Source of the DNA: Pelobates cultripes
Taxonomy: Eukaryota > Chordata > Amphibia > Anura > Pelobatidae
Direction: 5' to 3'
Length of the DNA stretch: 64,000 nt
Assembly: GCA_933207985.1 (NCBI GenBank)
Contig: OW240912.1
Coordinates: 250,597,522 to 250,661,521 of the forward strand
Shown here: positions 62,740 through 64,000 of the stretch, piece by piece
Layout: every line of letters begins with the position of its first letter
Numbering within the stretch: the stretch's first letter is position 1
The notes under the pieces: model-generated
What the model was told of the DNA's origin: nothing
What the model saw: only the letters and a program-made list of their open reading frames with translations
Database searches by the model: none
Made by a program: the position numbers and the translations under genes

Positions 62740-62961
62740 AATAAGCTTATGAAGTTCCCTGTAGCGATTTAAATACACCTTGTTACAATCTAGAGAGTAG
62801 GAACAGCTGTTATGACCCACGTGTGCGGCCATTCATACTGTGTGCTTATTGGTTGGTTGTCTCTTAGGTCCGCCCCTTATCAGCCACGTCATAGGACGTG
62901 GTATTGAAATGAATAGAGGGGCGTGATAATGAGATACAAGCAATACCCACGTGGGTATTTA

Positions 62962-63196
62962 GAGGGCTTACCATTAGAATTCTACAATTAGACATTTAGC
63001 AGGCAGGGCCTTTTTAATCACTGGCTCCCTGTGTCTATTCTGGAGGACTCTCTTTTGCTATACCTCTTCCCACCTGTCCTATTGTGTGTATCCTTAGGTT
63101 TATTAAAGGTAGGGACCCCTTTTCCCCTTTTCTATTTTCTATATTACTCTCCCAATTTTAGGACTCTTGTGGCCCTATTTTTTGTTTTGTTCGTAA
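62962..63196 (-). repeat. Inverted-repeat arm, right (Penelope ORF end and 3' region)
   Basis: Partner of 62173-62406; the two arms are separated by about 555 bp that contain the hammerhead motif. The ORF stop lies at 63158 inside this arm. Confidence 0.9.
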
Positions 63197-63576
63197 TTTA
63201 AAATCTATATTCAAACCACGGGGTTTTAAAGTCCGGAGGTTGATTATCCATCTAATCTTGCTCTGTCCCGAATGTTTATTTAGGTCCCCTCCTCGCCAGT
63301 TTCCTTTAACATTTTGTATGCCGGTGAATTTTAAATTTCTAGGGTCGCTGTCGTGTTTTAGTGTAAAATGATGTGATACGCTGTGCCCTTCAAACCTTCT
63401 CCTGATATTTCTGACATGTTCTTCAATTCTTGTATGTAGATTACGTTTTGTACGTCCCAAATATTTTAAGCCACAGGGGCATTCCAATAAATATATGGTG
63501 TTTGACGAGTGGCATGTTATTAGTTCCTTAATAGGAAACTCCTCATTTTTATTACAATTTTTAAACTTCTTAGTGT
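63158..63576 (-). pseudogene. GIY-YIG endonuclease domain of a Penelope-like element
   Basis: This domain nicks the target DNA for retrotransposition. From about 63576 the reading is NCNKNEEFPIKELITCHSSN, then TIYLLECPCGLKYLGRTKRN, then LHTRIEEHVRNIRRRFEGHS, VSHHFTLKHD and NWRGGDLNKHSGQSKIRWII, ending KIGPQES and a stop at 63158. The CPCGLKYLGRT block is the Penelope form of the GIY-YIG motif; the Arg in HTRIEEH and the downstream acidic residues fit the family. The TTG codon at 63485-63487 is internal, not a start. A frameshift lies upstream, near 63590, so the copy is probably dead. Confidence 0.8.
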
Positions 63577-64000
63577 GTCTTTTTTATTGTTTGTGTTTCT
63601 GCAGGATAAACATGTGCCACATCCATAGAAACCTTTTCCTTTATCTAGGAAAGTGGGTACTCTTGTTTTTTTTTTATGTGTTTTTTTTTTACTAGTAGTC
63701 TATTCAGATTTGGGGCTCCCCTAAAAATTATTTTTGGTTTCTCCGGTAAAATTTGTGACAGAGCGTGATCTTGTTGTAGGATCTCCTTGGTTACCTCTTG
63801 GACTTCCGGTTCAGCTCTTCACGCCAAAATATCTGAAACACATCTTGCACCAGCGTCACCTCAACTTCCAGCAGTCTCCTTCAAGCTCGTCTGACCTGCC
63901 ACTTCACTACCCTGGAAGCCACACTGCAGCCCCAGTGTCGTAGCCCGTCTCATTCTTTTAATCATCACCGAGAGGCCAACATCCTGCTACATCGAATGGT

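Larger units (their letters stand above)
61843..64000 (-). mobile_element. Penelope-like element, 3' part (minus strand; continues past the window)
   Basis: The minus strand carries the end of a Penelope-type ORF. ILPEKPKIIFRGAPNLNRLL (about 63760-63690) is the linker after the RT. GKGFYGCGTC follows (about 63630, Cys-rich motif), then the GIY-YIG endonuclease domain ending at 63158. Downstream lie a 3' region, a hammerhead motif (62696-62739) and an inverted repeat of the 3' region (62173-62406). Penelope elements are known for such inverted or tandem arrangements and for ribozymes in their terminal repeats. The left limit (61843) is set by the L2 break and is approximate. 63790-64000 translates poorly and may be another repeat. 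Confidence 0.75.

Overview
The window looks like a gene-free stretch of an anuran (frog or toad) nuclear genome built almost entirely from transposable elements and their relics. I found no convincing host exon, tRNA or rRNA gene. The frog assignment is inference. It rests on TTAAAGG-ended T2/Kolobok-type MITEs, a CR1/Rex1-group LINE with a TATGTAAC tail, L2 and L1/Tx1 LINE fragments, Penelope-like elements and Tc1-like elements, together with soft AT-rich intergenic DNA. Genus and species cannot be read from the sequence.

Layout. 1-8697: one CR1/Rex1-group LINE split by two copies (A and B, opposite orientations) of a piggyBac-like TTAA element. Copy A itself holds a 3.1-kb hAT element, which holds a minisatellite and a T2 MITE, so four elements are nested. 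8.7-16.3 kb: a Tc1 transposase relic, an LTR fragment, an L1 endonuclease relic and a clustered inverted-repeat/tetranucleotide locus. 16.3-20.7 kb: TTAA copy C, T2 relics and an L2 tail. 20.7-25.3 kb: unassigned DNA. 25.3-29.6 kb: a TTAA relic (E), a GC-rich minus-strand retroposon-like block, CA-type satellites and a hAT inside an older repeat. 30-35 kb: mostly unassigned DNA with small MITEs. 35.9-42.4 kb: a dead plus-strand L1 broken by a T2 MITE and a solo LTR, with a twin T2 just downstream. 44.3-50.8 kb: an LTR fragment, L2 and a minus-strand L1 with ORF1 and ORF2 remnants. 54.6-59.4 kb: TTAA copy D, then a minus-strand L1 end split by a nearly intact Tc1-like transposon. 60.1-61.8 kb: L2. 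61.8-64 kb: a minus-strand Penelope-like element with a GIY-YIG domain, a 235-bp inverted repeat and a well-formed hammerhead ribozyme motif.

The most notable feature is the TTAA element family (copies A-D plus relic E). It is a non-coding transposon of about 2.1 kb made largely of a string of nine or so consecutive hairpins. Copy C has lost several hairpins individually, and copy D shows an arm-to-arm compensatory change in one of them. The second is the hammerhead motif in the Penelope-like element. All coding sequences seen belong to transposons and almost all are broken. They do not form a pathway. The order of insertions gives a relative history: LINE first, then TTAA element, then hAT, then T2.
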